Part shown: piece after piece, positions 23,280-34,950 of the stretch
Layout of the letters: every line of letters begins with the position of its first letter
Position numbering within the stretch: position 1 is the stretch's first letter
Assembly: GCA_020284085.1 (NCBI GenBank)
Contig: JACEVL010000163.1
Span: forward strand, 1 to 64,000
DNA from: Aporrectodea caliginosa
Taxonomy: Eukaryota > Annelida > Clitellata > Crassiclitellata > Lumbricidae
Length of the DNA: 64,000 nucleotides
Direction: 5' to 3'
Program-made: the position numbers and the translations under genes
The notes under the pieces: model-generated
What the model saw: only the letters and a program-made list of their open reading frames with translations
The model's database searches: none
Told to the model about the DNA's origin: nothing

Positions 23280-25100
23280 TCAGGCAGACACACAGAAAGA
23301 AAGACAGGCAGATCGAAGGAGGGATTTAATTCGTGAGTTACAATTGCGGCATCATAGATAGCTCTAGCTTAGCTACAGATATTAGATCAAACGTGTCTAG
23401 TCAAATGCCACAGCAATTGTGGTTCCATTGATTAGACAACTTTGTCTATGTCTCAGCGTTCGTATCACACCGCTGCATGCTTTCAGCCAAAGACAACTTT
23501 CAAGAATGAAGGAAGAAACGGAGAGACGGAACGAGGGACGAACGAACGAACGAACCATGTTGTACTCGCTAGTGCTACATAAATGAGCTTCGGAGTCTTC
23601 ATCTCACCTTGCAACTACCATTAGTGGGAGACATATTTCGGAGCCGTGCTTTCAAATCACTCGCGATGCGCGACTTCCGCCATTTGCACCAGTTAAGATC
23701 GAAAGCGGAAGTCGCCTAATTGCCGTCGCTAGATGGCAACGCATCACGATGCTCGTACTAAGGCTGCTGCTGCTGCTGCTGCGGTTGATGCTGGATTCTA
23801 CGAAGGCAGGGTGTGCTAAACAGGGTGGGTGTGATGGAGGAATGCTAAAATGCCTTTCAGCACTGCCTCTACTCTGCCAATCTGGTCTAACCCAACTCAA
23901 CTCAATTTAATGCACTCTACTCTAATCCAACTCGAACCAAGTCAGTCCGATCCAAAACTAATTAATCTAATCTATTGCAATTTAATATAGTCCCTGTTAT
24001 GTATTATCTAACGTAGCCAAACTTAACTCCTCTAATCTGATAATTTTGATCTGATCATTCTAATCAATTTCAATGTTGTCTAATTTAAATATTAACCTAA
24101 AGTAGGCTAATATGACTTAGGCCCTATCCTATCTAACGTGAGATAAGCTCTGTTCTGGCCTTCTCTGGCCTTATCTAATCAAATGAAATCAATTCTGAAA
24201 TAATCTGATCTCATCTAAATTGATGCAATTATTTCCCTGTGGCGATAATACACAATTGATTATTTTTGCGGTCTCATACATGTAGTACACAAGGCAGTCA
24301 ATGGCTCGACTGAAAGTGAAACGCGGTATTCCTACATTCTGCTTTTGTATGTTTAGCTAGATGGAGTATTGTTCGGTCGGCCAGAAGTTGTTCAATTCAC
24401 TCTTCATTCGCTCATTAAGTACTTCTCAATCTGGCCATTCATTTGCCTTAAAATCACGACCGTTCACTTGCAGACCTTAACTAGTCTGCATTGCTAGAAG
24501 ACCCGTCAAACAATAGACAACTCTGTATGAAGCTGTCGACTGTGATCTGTCATCTTTCTCTCCGCCCGTCAAAATCGTCACCCCAACGGGGGTTCTGTGG
24601 CCCTCACGGCGGGAGGCTCGACGCCCGGTTTTATAACCTTCGTCGAGGGGTGGCAACTTCAATTGAAAAGACGGGGGTTTGTTCTTCATTCCGAAGGCGA
24701 GCTTTTTCTGTCTCCTGCGAACCGTGACGGGGTCCTTTCACTCGACCGCGATGGAAGACAGGGAGTCGACCCGATGGGCGGTCATTGTCCATCGTGGGGC
24801 TGTTATTTGCAGCTATTCAGACCGGACAATGGGGTCGTTCCTCTAATGAGGATGCTTGCCAGAGTCGTTCAGAAAACGCTTACAACAACGACTTCAGCGG
24901 ATCAGCTTCGAGCGCAGGTTGTCGTCGGTCTGCCTACCTGCAAAGCACCATGCCTTATTCCGTGCCAACAGACGTCACGGTGCGCTGCACGGTGTCTCTG
25001 GCACGGCGATTATTAGGACAGAATTTTCATTGGACCATGGTATGACGTCAGGTGTCATTTCTTTCTTAACGCTTGAGATAACAGCTCGAAGCCAAACGCT
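23280..25100. other. Non-coding sequence between repeats
   Basis: Degenerate TCTAA-like sequence at 23880-24230, then a GC-richer unique block at 24540-25060 with short overlapping open frames in three frames but no recognisable protein. Confidence 0.45.
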
Positions 25101-25120
25101 CTTTTTGCTCTCTGTAGCCG

Positions 25121-25125
25121 ATGTC

Positions 25126-25158
<33 letters not shown>

Positions 25159-25162
25159 GTCT
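25121..25162 (+). repeat. (CTGT)n microsatellite
   Basis: About nine CTGT units. Confidence 0.92.
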
Positions 25163-25559
25163 CTGTCTCATTGCTATCCAGATTACCGTATTCCAAAGCT
25201 AAACGGTTCGCCCAGCGCTGCCTACGTTCTCAGTGGTTGGACGATGAACACTGAACTCCAACCTTTTCGATTAAATAAAAATCTTTGTCCAAAAATCCCT
25301 GGTTACAACAAGGGCGATAGCGAACTTCTCAATCTCTACGAAATACGAATACGCACCCTTATCTAACTACAAGCGTACCAGACTGTCTTGTTACCCGATC
25401 ATCCTTCTGTCCTCATTCCTTCCTCCTCCTCCTCCTCCTCCTTCTTCTTCCTCTTCTTCTTCCTCTTTCTTCTTATTCATAATCTTGTTTTTCATCATCA
25501 TCATCATTTTTTTCTTTTTCTTCCTCTTCTACTTCTTCCTTAGTTCGAAGCGAAGTGCT

Positions 25560-27430
25560 ACTCATCCGAAACTCTTCTTTCTTCTACGTCTAACTGAAAA
25601 CGACGAAATCATACTTGATTAAATTTGCTGATGATGTTGATGATGACGACGACCACGACGATAGCTTTTGTTGTTAGAAAAATTCGTTGATTTCACAAGA
25701 TCTTTCATTTAGAAACGTGCTATTGTAGCCTACATGCATCATAAACAGAAATTTCCTTACTGCACCTTTCATTTCATCTAACCTTTAGTAAGGCCTACCT
25801 GTAGTACACCCAGAGCCTCCACTCATTGGAATTTTCAACAGATCATCGGATTTTGGGAATCGATTACGGATTTGGGGATTTTGCATAGCAATCTGGGATT
25901 GCTTTAGTAATGTCTACAGCATAATGTAAGAGTTACATTATGGTCTACAGGGTAGTACAGGCTACAGTCGAGGATGCCCTGGAGGGAAGATGCCGTTCAC
26001 GATACATTGGACGACAGAAAAAGGAGCGGCAGTCAGAAACAATGTTGTTATCGGAATTTCCAAGTGACAGCGAATCAGATTATAAAAGATTCGCTCAGTG
26101 GCTGCGTGTGAAAGACGCTTATTAAACTTGTAAACATTGTAATTAAATTTGGTTAATTCAATGTTATGCTCTGGTTTTTTCTTTGCCAGTTCTTAGCTCG
26201 GCATTTTGTGAACAATTGCAATTATGTAAACACATTTCATATTTCATCACATTTTCCTTTTCAGTTAGGACCTGGTTGGGATTTGTTAGTACGCTTTTCC
26301 CCAATCTTGGGATTTTTGTGGCAAGATCTTGGGATTACTGAAAATGGAGACTGGAAGCATTGATTCACCTATGTAGGCCCTATATATATATATGCACACT
26401 CGGCAAGATGTTCCCGAGACTGCAAACTGGCTTAGCCTGTCTACCTCACGTATAGATCACATCGTGTCATCGTTGGCTACATTGCATAACACCAGCACCT
26501 GACACGTAGTCCTGAACTAAACTGGAACCTCGTCTATTATACAAGTGCATATCAAACTGTCATCGCTGGCGATCACTTTCAATCTGCACCGCATAAAGGT
26601 AGCATCCTTCCTAATCGCCAGAGTTCGACGCCATTAGCGGCGACCGCTAACAACGCCAAGCAATTTTCCGGTCGGATGCAACGCGGACTCAAACCTCGCG
26701 GGCAACGCCAGGGCGTTTCAAAAGACGACCGTCCGAAGATGTTCGGATGCTCCGTCCACGTACGGCCTCCATTTCCTCCTTTATATGGACAACGGAACCA
26801 TTACTGGTGGCCGAGCCATTAGAGAACACCGCTAAAATGCACACGACGCTCTAAACGCTGCTTTGAAGACGACAAATCGCCATTTCAAAGATGTCGTATA
26901 ATGTCGAGAATCGCCGCACGCTGGTCGCTTCTATATGGGGGCACGTCTATGGTCGTAGTGATTATACCTGTCCGACGGTGGTCTCGGTGCGCTTATTCGG
27001 ATGAATAATAACGTTGTTCGGTCGTAGTCTCATTAATCGAATCGCCTGATATAAGCAGCGGATTAAGGAAGCCATTATTTAGTTGAGATTATTGCTAGAG
27101 TGATCCCAAGAAAAAGACTTACTTCCGCCACCGGTAAAAGGCAATATGCTACTTACGGTGGAGGCATGGACTGCGAAACTTCGGTATCCGGACACAAGGG
27201 CGTGTTACAAGGAAAATTGCGATAAAAGGGAACGTGAGAAAAGTGAATGTGGCAAAAGGGCATGTGCGATATAAGACCTTGCAAGTGTGAAAATAGCAAG
27301 TGACAAACGAGTGTGTGGCATTGGGAGAGTATGTGGCAAAGGTGACTGACAAAAGCGCATGTTGCAAAGAGGCGAGCGCATGCATGACTGAGTTAAGCCT
27401 ATAGGGAGGATCTACTAATTGTAATAATTG
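25560..27430. other. Non-coding sequence with a GC-richer unique block
   Basis: 26590-27080 is unique, CpG-rich and transposon-free, with homeobox-like sites (CATTAATCGAAT, GCGGATTAAGG). 27180-27390 is a loose repeat of GTGTGGCAAAAGGG-like units. No gene. Confidence 0.4.
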
Positions 27431-27439
27431 TATTTGTAG

Positions 27440-29056
27440 GCCTAATCGAACATTTATAAAGCACCATTCAACGATTCAGAGACTCTCGCGACCCAAGTCA
27501 GTATACCCCGCAGTCGATCGAGTCGAGTGTATACGATCGACTTGGCTCGGCCGACGATCGACTCGATCGACTTCGTCGACTCGCCGACCTTTCGACGACT
27601 CGATCGACGTGGCTCGGACGACGATCGACTCGATCGACTTCGTCGACTTGGACTGTAGTCTCTTGGCCAAATTGCTGAAGACTGCTGCATTCTTATAATC
27701 CAGAATCTAAATTATTCATGTTTTTCGATTTCACGCACTTTCTCAAACTGTCAATGGTTATAACAGTTCTATTAACAACTGTAATTGCAGTTATAACTTC
27801 TATCGCTCCGGTGTCTAATGTACAAAGCATCAACAGTTACTGTAATTGAACTGGCAAGTAACAGTTCAGGTATTATAATGACATCGTGTCTGCCTGTGGT
27901 TGACTTGTAAGGAGTAAGCCTCGCTAAATCTGTCGACCTCATCAGCTGGGCAGCTAGGCTACAATGGAATCTCCTACGGTACGGTACATAAATTAGTACC
28001 AGCTCAACAAATAAGACAGCAGTAGATGACGTGTAATATCTATCTATTATATAGTTAAACTGTGAAAGAAAGTGTCTCAATAACTTCCACTAATTAAGAG
28101 AGCGCCAAGAGGTTCATTATTTGCAGTGAACTTCATATTAGGTTCATACGGTAGTTGTGTGTTTACACAGAATTATGTCATTATATCATAAGGTCTGTCA
28201 TTTTGTGAAGAAATAGTAAGTAAAATATTTCAGAGTCGAGTCGAGAAAACAGCGATCGACTCGACTTGGCCGGGTTTACGATCGACTCGATCGATCGACT
28301 CGATCGGCTGCGGGGTATAAGTCAGTGCTATCACTAACAAATAAAATGGACTTCAGGCGTTTCCGAAACAGTGGAAGAGAAAGACTGAGAAGCTGAAGTC
28401 GCAATTCCTGTGGAAGGGGGTTCCAACTAGAGGGGCCAACATAGGTAAAACTTCTAGATTGAGCAGTAGCCCGCGCATACGGGGAACAACCAGAAGGCCT
28501 CTGGCGGCGGAGCGGAGAGTTGAGAGACCAGGAAGTGAAGAGATCGAGGTACAAAAGGTCTTGAGCCTGAGATATGAAGTTGCTACCCCGACCATACATT
28601 TGCGCAATAGGCCTAAGAGCTAAAATTTTGAACGGATGCCCTGGGCACAGGAAGCCAATGAATTATTAAGAGTGTCCTGAATGAAGGCAGATATGTGGGA
28701 AAACCTCGGGAGACCACCGATCAGATGGCCAGTTTCGTTACGTATTGACTGGTGCTTGGAAAGGTTTAATGAAGAGAGACCAGCATAAATGGAGTCACAG
28801 AAGTCAACCATACACATCAGCGCAAGGAAGAGAGTGATGACCGCGTGAAGATAGCGCGAGAGACGGTCTCAGACCGATGGTGCCGAGTTGACGTAGATGA
28901 TAAAGGCATGTTCGAAAGACACGATTGACATGGTCTGTAAATGGGAGAAACTGGATCCAATGTAACAACCAGATCGCAAACTGAGTAAACGGACACAACG
29001 TCTGAATTCAAAGCTTTGGAGAAATGTTCAGGCCAACGGGCAGTGGCGTAAATCAT
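27440..29056 (-). mobile_element. CR1/L2-like LINE fragment split by a DNA transposon
   Basis: Minus-strand pieces include VDFCDSIYAGLSSLNLSKHQ, HLIGGLPRFSHISAFIQDTL and FTYVGPSSWNPLPQELR followed by FRKRLKSILF. These are the typical order of a LINE RT C-terminal region, in more than one frame. The 3' end, with its short repeat tail, lies at 27440-27502, separated from the rest by the 816-bp element at 27503-28318. Confidence 0.75.
27503..28318. mobile_element. TCGA-rich DNA transposon with perfect 8-bp TSD
   Basis: Flanked by AAGTCAGT at 27495-27502 and 28319-28326. Ends ATACCCCGCAGTCGATCGAG and CGATCGGCTGCGGGGTAT. Both subterminal regions (27516-27655, 28230-28310) are packed with GATCGACTCGATCGA-type motifs. 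The middle is AT-rich with no recognisable transposase. The TSD length suggests the hAT group; the termini are not ones I can name. Confidence 0.8.
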
Positions 29057-29441
29057 CGGGGGACAGAGGGATTCTGAGGGAACTGTCCCCCAAAGTTTTG
29101 TCTGAGGCCTATCTGACCCCCCAAGAATCCGGCCCCCGAAAGAGTCTGTCCCCCAAGTTATGTACAGATTTTCGCCTCTGCCTTCTGCAGATGCTTACAA
29201 TGATGTCCGTCGCATCGTAATTAAGTCATTCTGTGCCCTGACTTTCTTGCCAGTATAGGCTACAGGAAGTCTACGAAGCATCTGAAAAGCTGGAGTCTGA
29301 AGCTGAGTCGAATAACCTCGGTAAGCCATAATAATTTGGATGGCAAATACGTTGGTCACGTGAACTTTAGAGGAGGAAAGCAACCACCGCATCTCCCGCA
29401 AGGTGTCTGGATACTACATGAAAAGGCACTAGGCTAGCCTA

Positions 29442-30614
29442 CATGTACAGGGTGGGCAAAAAAAAAGGAACCCCTACAGTTTTTTGCTAATATTTCGGCC
29501 AAAAGTAAGAATTTTTAAATCAAGTTTCACAGGTTTAAAGGAAATTCATATTTACGTACACTGGCCAAATTTCACGAAAACATTTCAAACAGAACAAAAG
29601 TTATATCACTTTTAATGAGTCCACCCACTGATTTTTGATGGTTCAAAAATGTAACGCAACCAAAAGCAACAAAAACCGGTTTTACTAAGTCACTTCTCAA
29701 ATAATTGTTATCAAACAAACTTGATTATTGTTTCACAACTTGAGTTCAACGTGTCCACCACCAGTACCCGTACATGTTCTGAGTCTTTTTGTAAAGCTTT
29801 GATGTCTTTGTTGATGGGTTCCAGAGGTAAATCTTCCCACATAAACTTCAATGCGACCATATCAACTTCCATATCAACTTCAATGTGACCTTCAATTCTT
29901 TTAGCGTTTTTGGCTTTGATCACAGATTGTGGTATTTCTCCAGCATAGCTTCCCATACTTGATAATCCATTTGTTGGAGTGCGGACACATTTCGGTTTTC
30001 CACTGCTCCTACGACTTTCCAGAGCCGACTTCCCTTTCATTAACGCGGCGGCATATTTTTAACGGTACTCGGCTTCCGCTGTTTATCAGGGCAAGCGGCA
30101 ATTAGAGCTTTAGCTCAAAGACCCTGCTCATGAAGTGTCTGCATGGCATTTTGTCTGTCATTGACACTGTCGATTTTGATTTTTTAGAAATTTCAATTTC
30201 ATTGTTTTAATTACAAAATTATTAATCTAAAAATTCATTATTTACCAAGTTCTTGCTAAATGACGTCACAGTAACTTGCAGCTACGCTGGTACCCCGTTT
30301 CTGTCTAAATAATAGTAATAATTATCTGGCAATATCAAGTTTGTTTGATAACAATCATTTGAGATGGGCCTTAATAAAATCGTTTTTTGATAATTTTTTA
30401 TGCGTTGCATGTTTTTGGACCATCAAAAACAGTGGGTGGACTCACTAAAAGTGATATAACTTTTGTTCTGTTTGATATGTTTTCGTGAAATTTGGCCAGT
30501 GTACGTAAATATGAATTTCCTTTAAGCCTGTGGAACTTCATTTAAAAATTCTTACTTTTGGCTGAAATATTAGCAAAAAACGTAGGGGGTTCCTTTTTTT
30601 GGCCCACCCTGTAC
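29442..30614 (-). mobile_element. Mariner-like element with about 190-bp terminal inverted repeats
   Basis: ACATGTACAGGGTGGGC at the left matches the inverted GCCCACCCTGTACATGT at the right. Similarity continues inward through TATTTACGTACACTGGCCAA and AGTGATATAACTTTTGTTCT and their inverted partners. On the minus strand, QTLHEQGL, then STVKNMPPR and SALESRRSSGKPKCVRTP (30000-30150), resemble the helix-turn-helix N-terminus of Tc1/mariner-type transposases. WEDLPLEPINKDIKALQKD (29760-29840) resembles their C-terminus. The catalytic core between them is missing, so this is an internally deleted copy. Confidence 0.75.
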
Positions 30615-30706
30615 ATGTATATGGGATTCCAAAATAAAATTAATGACCGAGTAGGTTGGCAGCGGGCATTTATTATTATTCCAATGTTTAACGTCGTCCT
30701 AATATG

Positions 30707-31950
30707 ACAACAATCAATCAATCAGAATTTATATAGCGCCCCTTCAAGATCCCTACTCAGAGGCGCTCCCGACCCAGGCCATACGGAAGAATGCAGTCTT
30801 CAACAGTTGGTGACACTGAGAACAGTTTGGAAGGTGTCATAAATCTAGTGTTAGCCCGTTCCAGGTTGTTGGACCAACCACAGAGAAGGAACGGCTCTGC
30901 ATTGTTGCAGAGCGGGCGAATGGGACCGCCAGGTCGCAGTGGACAGAGGAGCGCAGTGCTCGGCGGTCCGTGCAAGTAGAAAGAGGGCGGCATAGCTCAC
31001 GCAGGTAAGATGGTGCCCAGCCTGCTAAGCACCGCCACACCAAGGACGCGATCCTGTATAAGATGCGTTGAGGGAAAGGAAGCCAGTGCAATACCTCACG
31101 CATATACTGAGATATGCGGTCGTTCTTACCAAATCCGCCAATGAGTGGAGCCGCAGCCCGGTGAACCCGCTCCAGCCTCTCGATTCGAACCCGCGGGAGA
31201 CCAGCGTAGATGGAGGCGCAATAGTCTAGGCGGCTCAGCACAAACGCGTGAACTAGGGAGACTGCTGCTGTAAAAGTCAGGGGGCGAGCAATGACCTTGA
31301 GTTGCCGCAACTGGTAGTAACAGCTGCGGCAAACTTGATTTATATGAGGTGCAAAGTAGAGAGTGACATGGGGAGGCAATCTCGTCCCCATCCCCGCCCC
31401 GCAACAAGTAAGTCTTCCCCATCCCCACCCCATCAGGGTTTGTCCCCATCCCCGCCCCATGCCCGCAGGTTTTCTCCCCATCCCAACCCCATCCCCGCAG
31501 GACGACATCACATTCCCGGCAAAAGTTTACACCAATTCAAATTTACAAAATAAATTTTTTTAGCCGACAAATCTGTTTGTATTGCATACTGCAATAGTCT
31601 GTTATTATCTTACCGACAGTTTGCATTAACCGAGTCCTGACTATTTCTGACTAGAAGGCTTCAGGAAATAAAAATCTCCTTATCAGTTCTCAAGTTCTTA
31701 ACATCACCAGGGTTCATTGCCGGCTCACTCCCCATTACCGCGGTATTACAGCGAGAGTAAACCCCATTACCGCGGTATTGCCGCAATTGTTGTCCCCATT
31801 ACCGCGGTATTACCGCAATTGTTGTCCCCATTACCGCGGGATTTACCGCGGTTTTCCCGCGGGAAAATTCCCCATGTCACTCTCTAGTGCAAAGGTGAGA
31901 ACAAATTAAGGTCGTTGACAACTGCGGGCATTTCAAACCCAATGAGGTTT
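30707..31950 (-). mobile_element. CR1/L2-like LINE fragment split by a hAT-like element
   Basis: Minus-strand frame from about 31350 to 30837: HINQVCRSCYYQLRQLKVIA, SRLDYCASIYAGLPRVRIER, APSYLRELCRPL, SFSVVGPTTWNGL. This is an RT C-terminal region. The 3' end has GGAGCGCCTCTGAGTAGGG, GGGGCGCTATATAAATTC and a TGATTGATTG tail near 30707. The 5' remnant continues beyond the insertion at 31357-31886. Confidence 0.8.
31357..31886. mobile_element. hAT-like element with perfect 8-bp TSD and internal G/C repeats
   Basis: Flanked by GTGCAAAG (31349-31356, 31887-31894). TIRs TAGAGAGTGACATGGGGA and TCCCCATGTCACTCTCTA. Near the left end are degenerate repeats of CCCCATCCCCGCCCC. Near the right end are four to five repeats of CCCCATTACCGCGGTATT with a GCAATTGTTGT spacer. 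No transposase is seen. Confidence 0.88.
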
Positions 31951-32179
31951 TTATAGCCCATAAGCTGTCAATGTTCGAACTCCTTTATGGTCTCCAGAGT
32001 GAAAAAAAGGGCTATAGGCTAAAGCCTATAATATATGCAGTTCTGTTGGAGTCCCAAAGTGAGATGTTGAAAGAGAAGGAACGGATAAATTCTCTGCCAT
32101 GAAGCTTGTTGTTAATTACTCTCGTAACATTTGTCGGCAAAGCTGGTGGCGATATATTGAGGCGTGAGGCTTCCGTGCT

Positions 32180-32775
32180 TTGCGAGAAGACTTACGCATC
32201 CATTACAAAATAGTATCTTTTACCTACATTGCCCTTCAAACGTCTAAACCCTCTTACATTCACCATCCAACCGCCTGGGTCTACTCGCTCAACATCATAC
32301 CTTTCTCTATCCCGGCCTCCAGTCTCATCCTCTCTGAAATTCTGCAACCGCTCCTTAGTCTATGCTGCACCAGCAGTGACCAGCTCTTTGGAACGGACTC
32401 CCATTCTCCTAAAGGACCTCCGCCAGTTTGCTCATCATCCTATCTCGCCCCTTAACTCAACCTCTCCTCCGCTTACACTCTCCTCTTCTGCTTTCCACTC
32501 ACGACTGAAAACCGAACTCTTCCAAGATATCCTATCCTGATTCAACTCCTGCGCCACCACACGACCACCATCATCACCGATTGCCACCGTAGCACCATGC
32601 GGTCTCCTCAGCTTGACCTCCCCGGATTTTGACCTGGCACCGAAACGAACAGAGGAGTTTGGCTATTGCGGACTTGATTTGATATAGCGCCGGTGAATAA
32701 GCTGGTCTCCCTGACGTGGCTTTTGTGGGCGCTGATAAATTCTCGAAGATTTACATTACATTACATTACGGAATG
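32180..32775 (+). mobile_element. LINE 3' end (RT C-terminus plus tail)
   Basis: Plus-strand pieces in two frames: FCNRSLVYAAPAVTSSLE, then SSSAFHSRLKTELFQD, the CR1/L2-like C-terminal 'F-x-SRLKTxLF' tail. Then come TATAGCGCCGGTGAATAAGC, TTTTGTGGGCGCTGATAAAT and a TTACATTACATTACA tail. Coding is broken. Confidence 0.7.
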
Positions 32776-32940
32776 AAATAAGACACGTTACATCTTCTTA
32801 TCTCTCTGGCTCAGTCTGTCTGTCCCTCGCTTCGGGTCACTTCTTCATAGCCTTTAAGCGCTAGCTCTCTCGCAACTTTCTCCTCTCACGAAAGCAAATC
32901 TTGACAAAGAATGCTATAGTAGGCCTACTGTGCTACTATC

Positions 32941-33125
32941 CATGGGCGTATTTAGGGGTGGTTTTACGGGTTCAACCCCCCCCAAAAAAACTTTCCTAAA
33001 AACATTTATATGCTTTTACATACGAAATACGAAATACAAAAAAAATTTTTTGCAACCATCTCCAATGGAAACCCTCTCCCGAAATCTTAAAACCCCTCTG
33101 AAATTTTTTCCTGGCTACGTCCTTG
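32941..33125. mobile_element. hAT-type MITE, second copy, perfect 8-bp TSD
   Basis: Starts CATGGGCGTATTTAGG and ends GGCTACGTCCTTG, flanked by CTACTATC at 32933-32940 and 33126-33133. The internal sequence (TATATGCTTTTACAT, AATGGAAA, CGAAATCTTAAAACC) matches the reverse complement of the 4300 copy. Confidence 0.85.
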
Positions 33126-33169
33126 CTACTATCCCGTCCTAATCTTTTCTTTGTAGGCCTATCTAAGCT

Positions 33170-33920
33170 AACTGAATGCATTGCCTTTGCTCGGCTAAAC
33201 GGCTACCTCTTCAAATTCACTCTTCGTCCCCACCAATCAGTCTTCATTAAACACCATTTCACTCAAACTTTTCCTTTCTCTCCGTAGGACAAACTGGTCT
33301 CTGCCGTCAGCCACAATCATGAGTCTCCTGCCTCTGTCTCCTAGACGTCTCTGACGCTTTCGACAACATTGACCATGGCCTCCTTCTTCATCGACTATTT
33401 TCTCAGTTTGGCTTCTCTGGCACTGCTCCATACTCTGTTCCGATCATACTTATCTTCCCGCTCCTTCTATGGTAAAGCAGTCATCCATTGCTGGCGGCCG
33501 CTCCCACTCTCTATAGTGGTGCCCAATCAAGGATCCGTCATGAGGTCATTTCTTTTCATCCTGTATACCACACCGCTCGAGCCATCTCATCTTCCTCTGT
33601 TGACCACCATCTGTATGCAGATGACACTCAACTCTTCCGCATCATTCTCCCGAAGCCCCTTTCCTGTTCCACTGCACAATTGCTTAACGTGGTCAGTATA
33701 ATCTAAAAATGGATGTCATCCAACCTTCTCTGCCCAATCCAGCCAAAACTGAATCCAGCCAGAATTCTTCATCCTAGGCCTTCCAGATCAGACCAAGAAA
33801 ATCCACGACGCATCAATACACTTATACGAAAACTCCTCCTATCTCACTTTACCCTCAGATTCCCTTGCGCATGATCTTGGTGTAACCTTCGACTCGCATC
33901 ATCTCTCCGAGACAGAAACT
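33170..33920 (+). mobile_element. LINE reverse-transcriptase fragment
   Basis: Across three frames: DVSDAFDNIDHGLLLHRLF, then HHLYADDTQLF (about 33603-33635, with the catalytic YADD of reverse transcriptase), then HDASIHLY and LAHDLGVTFDS. Order and motifs match the palm region of a CR1/L2-like LINE. Many frameshifts. It precedes no matching C-terminus, so it is a different copy from the one at 32180. Confidence 0.75.
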
Positions 33921-34456
33921 GACGAGGGTTTCATGGACAGCACAAAAGACCAATGAATGGGTACTGGAACAAACCGGGGTTGAACGTTAGGTGTTAACAA
34001 ATACAATGTTTTAAGACAATAGAATTGACTTTCAGCTAGCTGTGCAATAGCCATATTACGATGAAGCTTGGAGACTTCGCCAATAATATCAGTCCTGAGC
34101 TAGTCTCCAGGCTGTATATAAGCAGTAAGATGTAGCCTAAACAGGCCACAGAAAGACAGACAGACAGCAGACACACAGACTGAGGAATAGCAAGTAGGCT
34201 TACAGTGGAGTCTTCCGCCGCATTAGATTTATCCTTAAATTATCAACACCCGACCAATGCGACCATCAACAGAATTCCCTCTACAATCTGGAATTTTTAC
34301 ACACACAATCGACAGACAAAAATGACACTGGTGGCATTATTTTTCGAAATTGGGTAGTCATTACACAGCAAAACTCATTCTGCAAATTCATCAGAATGCA
34401 AATGTTTTAACTTTTATAATAATAATAAATAACAATCCAATAAATTGATTTCTAAT

Positions 34457-34927
34457 CAGAGCTTCTCATTTGAAAATAGAAGGCGATTTTAAAATCAATC
34501 GCGCTGTATTGCGTAGGCGATCGGTGCGCGATCGACCTCGTGTACAGCGTATTTTGTGTATCGTATTCGTATAGCTGCATAGGCCTATTATATAGTACGT
34601 ACAGCTGCTGCATATTATATAGTACTAATCTAGTAGCCTAGTAGGCCTATCTAAGTTCAGTTCAGTTATTATTACTATTGAGAGTATTGTTAATTAGTTT
34701 TCATATAGCGCCGCTTCAATGTGATCGACTCAGAAGCGCTCCTAGTCCAGCCACGGCCAAATAAGACAGTCGTTAAGTTATTAAAGAATAATGGTGAAAT
34801 AACGGCGCGTTTCCTCTTGGAGTAAATCGATCGCGCTCGATTTGCGCGATCGATTAATCAATCCACCAGACCTTTGCTAGGCGATCGACCAAGGAGATCG
34901 ATCGATCGCCTCAAATGAGAAGCCCTG
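34457..34927. mobile_element. hAT-type MITE with perfect 8-bp TSD
   Basis: Flanked by TTTCTAAT (34449-34456, 34928-34935). Ends CAGAGCTTCTCATTTGA and TCAAATGAGAAGCCCTG, typical hAT CAG...CTG termini. Subterminal GCGATCGATCG-like motifs occur on both sides. A LINE/SINE tail (about 34660-34790, minus) is nested inside. Confidence 0.88.
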
Positions 34928-34950
34928 TTTCTAATACCATATTGCATATG

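Noticed and set aside
22857..23336. 159-codon frame over GA/GACA repeats
   Set aside because: Microsatellite translation; no unique domain.
25940..26125. 61-codon plus-strand frame (SDSESDYK-containing)
   Set aside because: No recognisable family, no splice or context support; could be a transposon remnant but cannot be shown.
27149..27385. 78-codon minus-strand hydrophobic frame
   Set aside because: Lies on a loose tandem repeat of GTGTGGCAAAAGG-like units; no domain.
29040..29180. Left end of another hAT-like element (CAGTGGCGTAAATC start)
   Set aside because: Looks like a transposon terminus but I could not find its partner end nearby.
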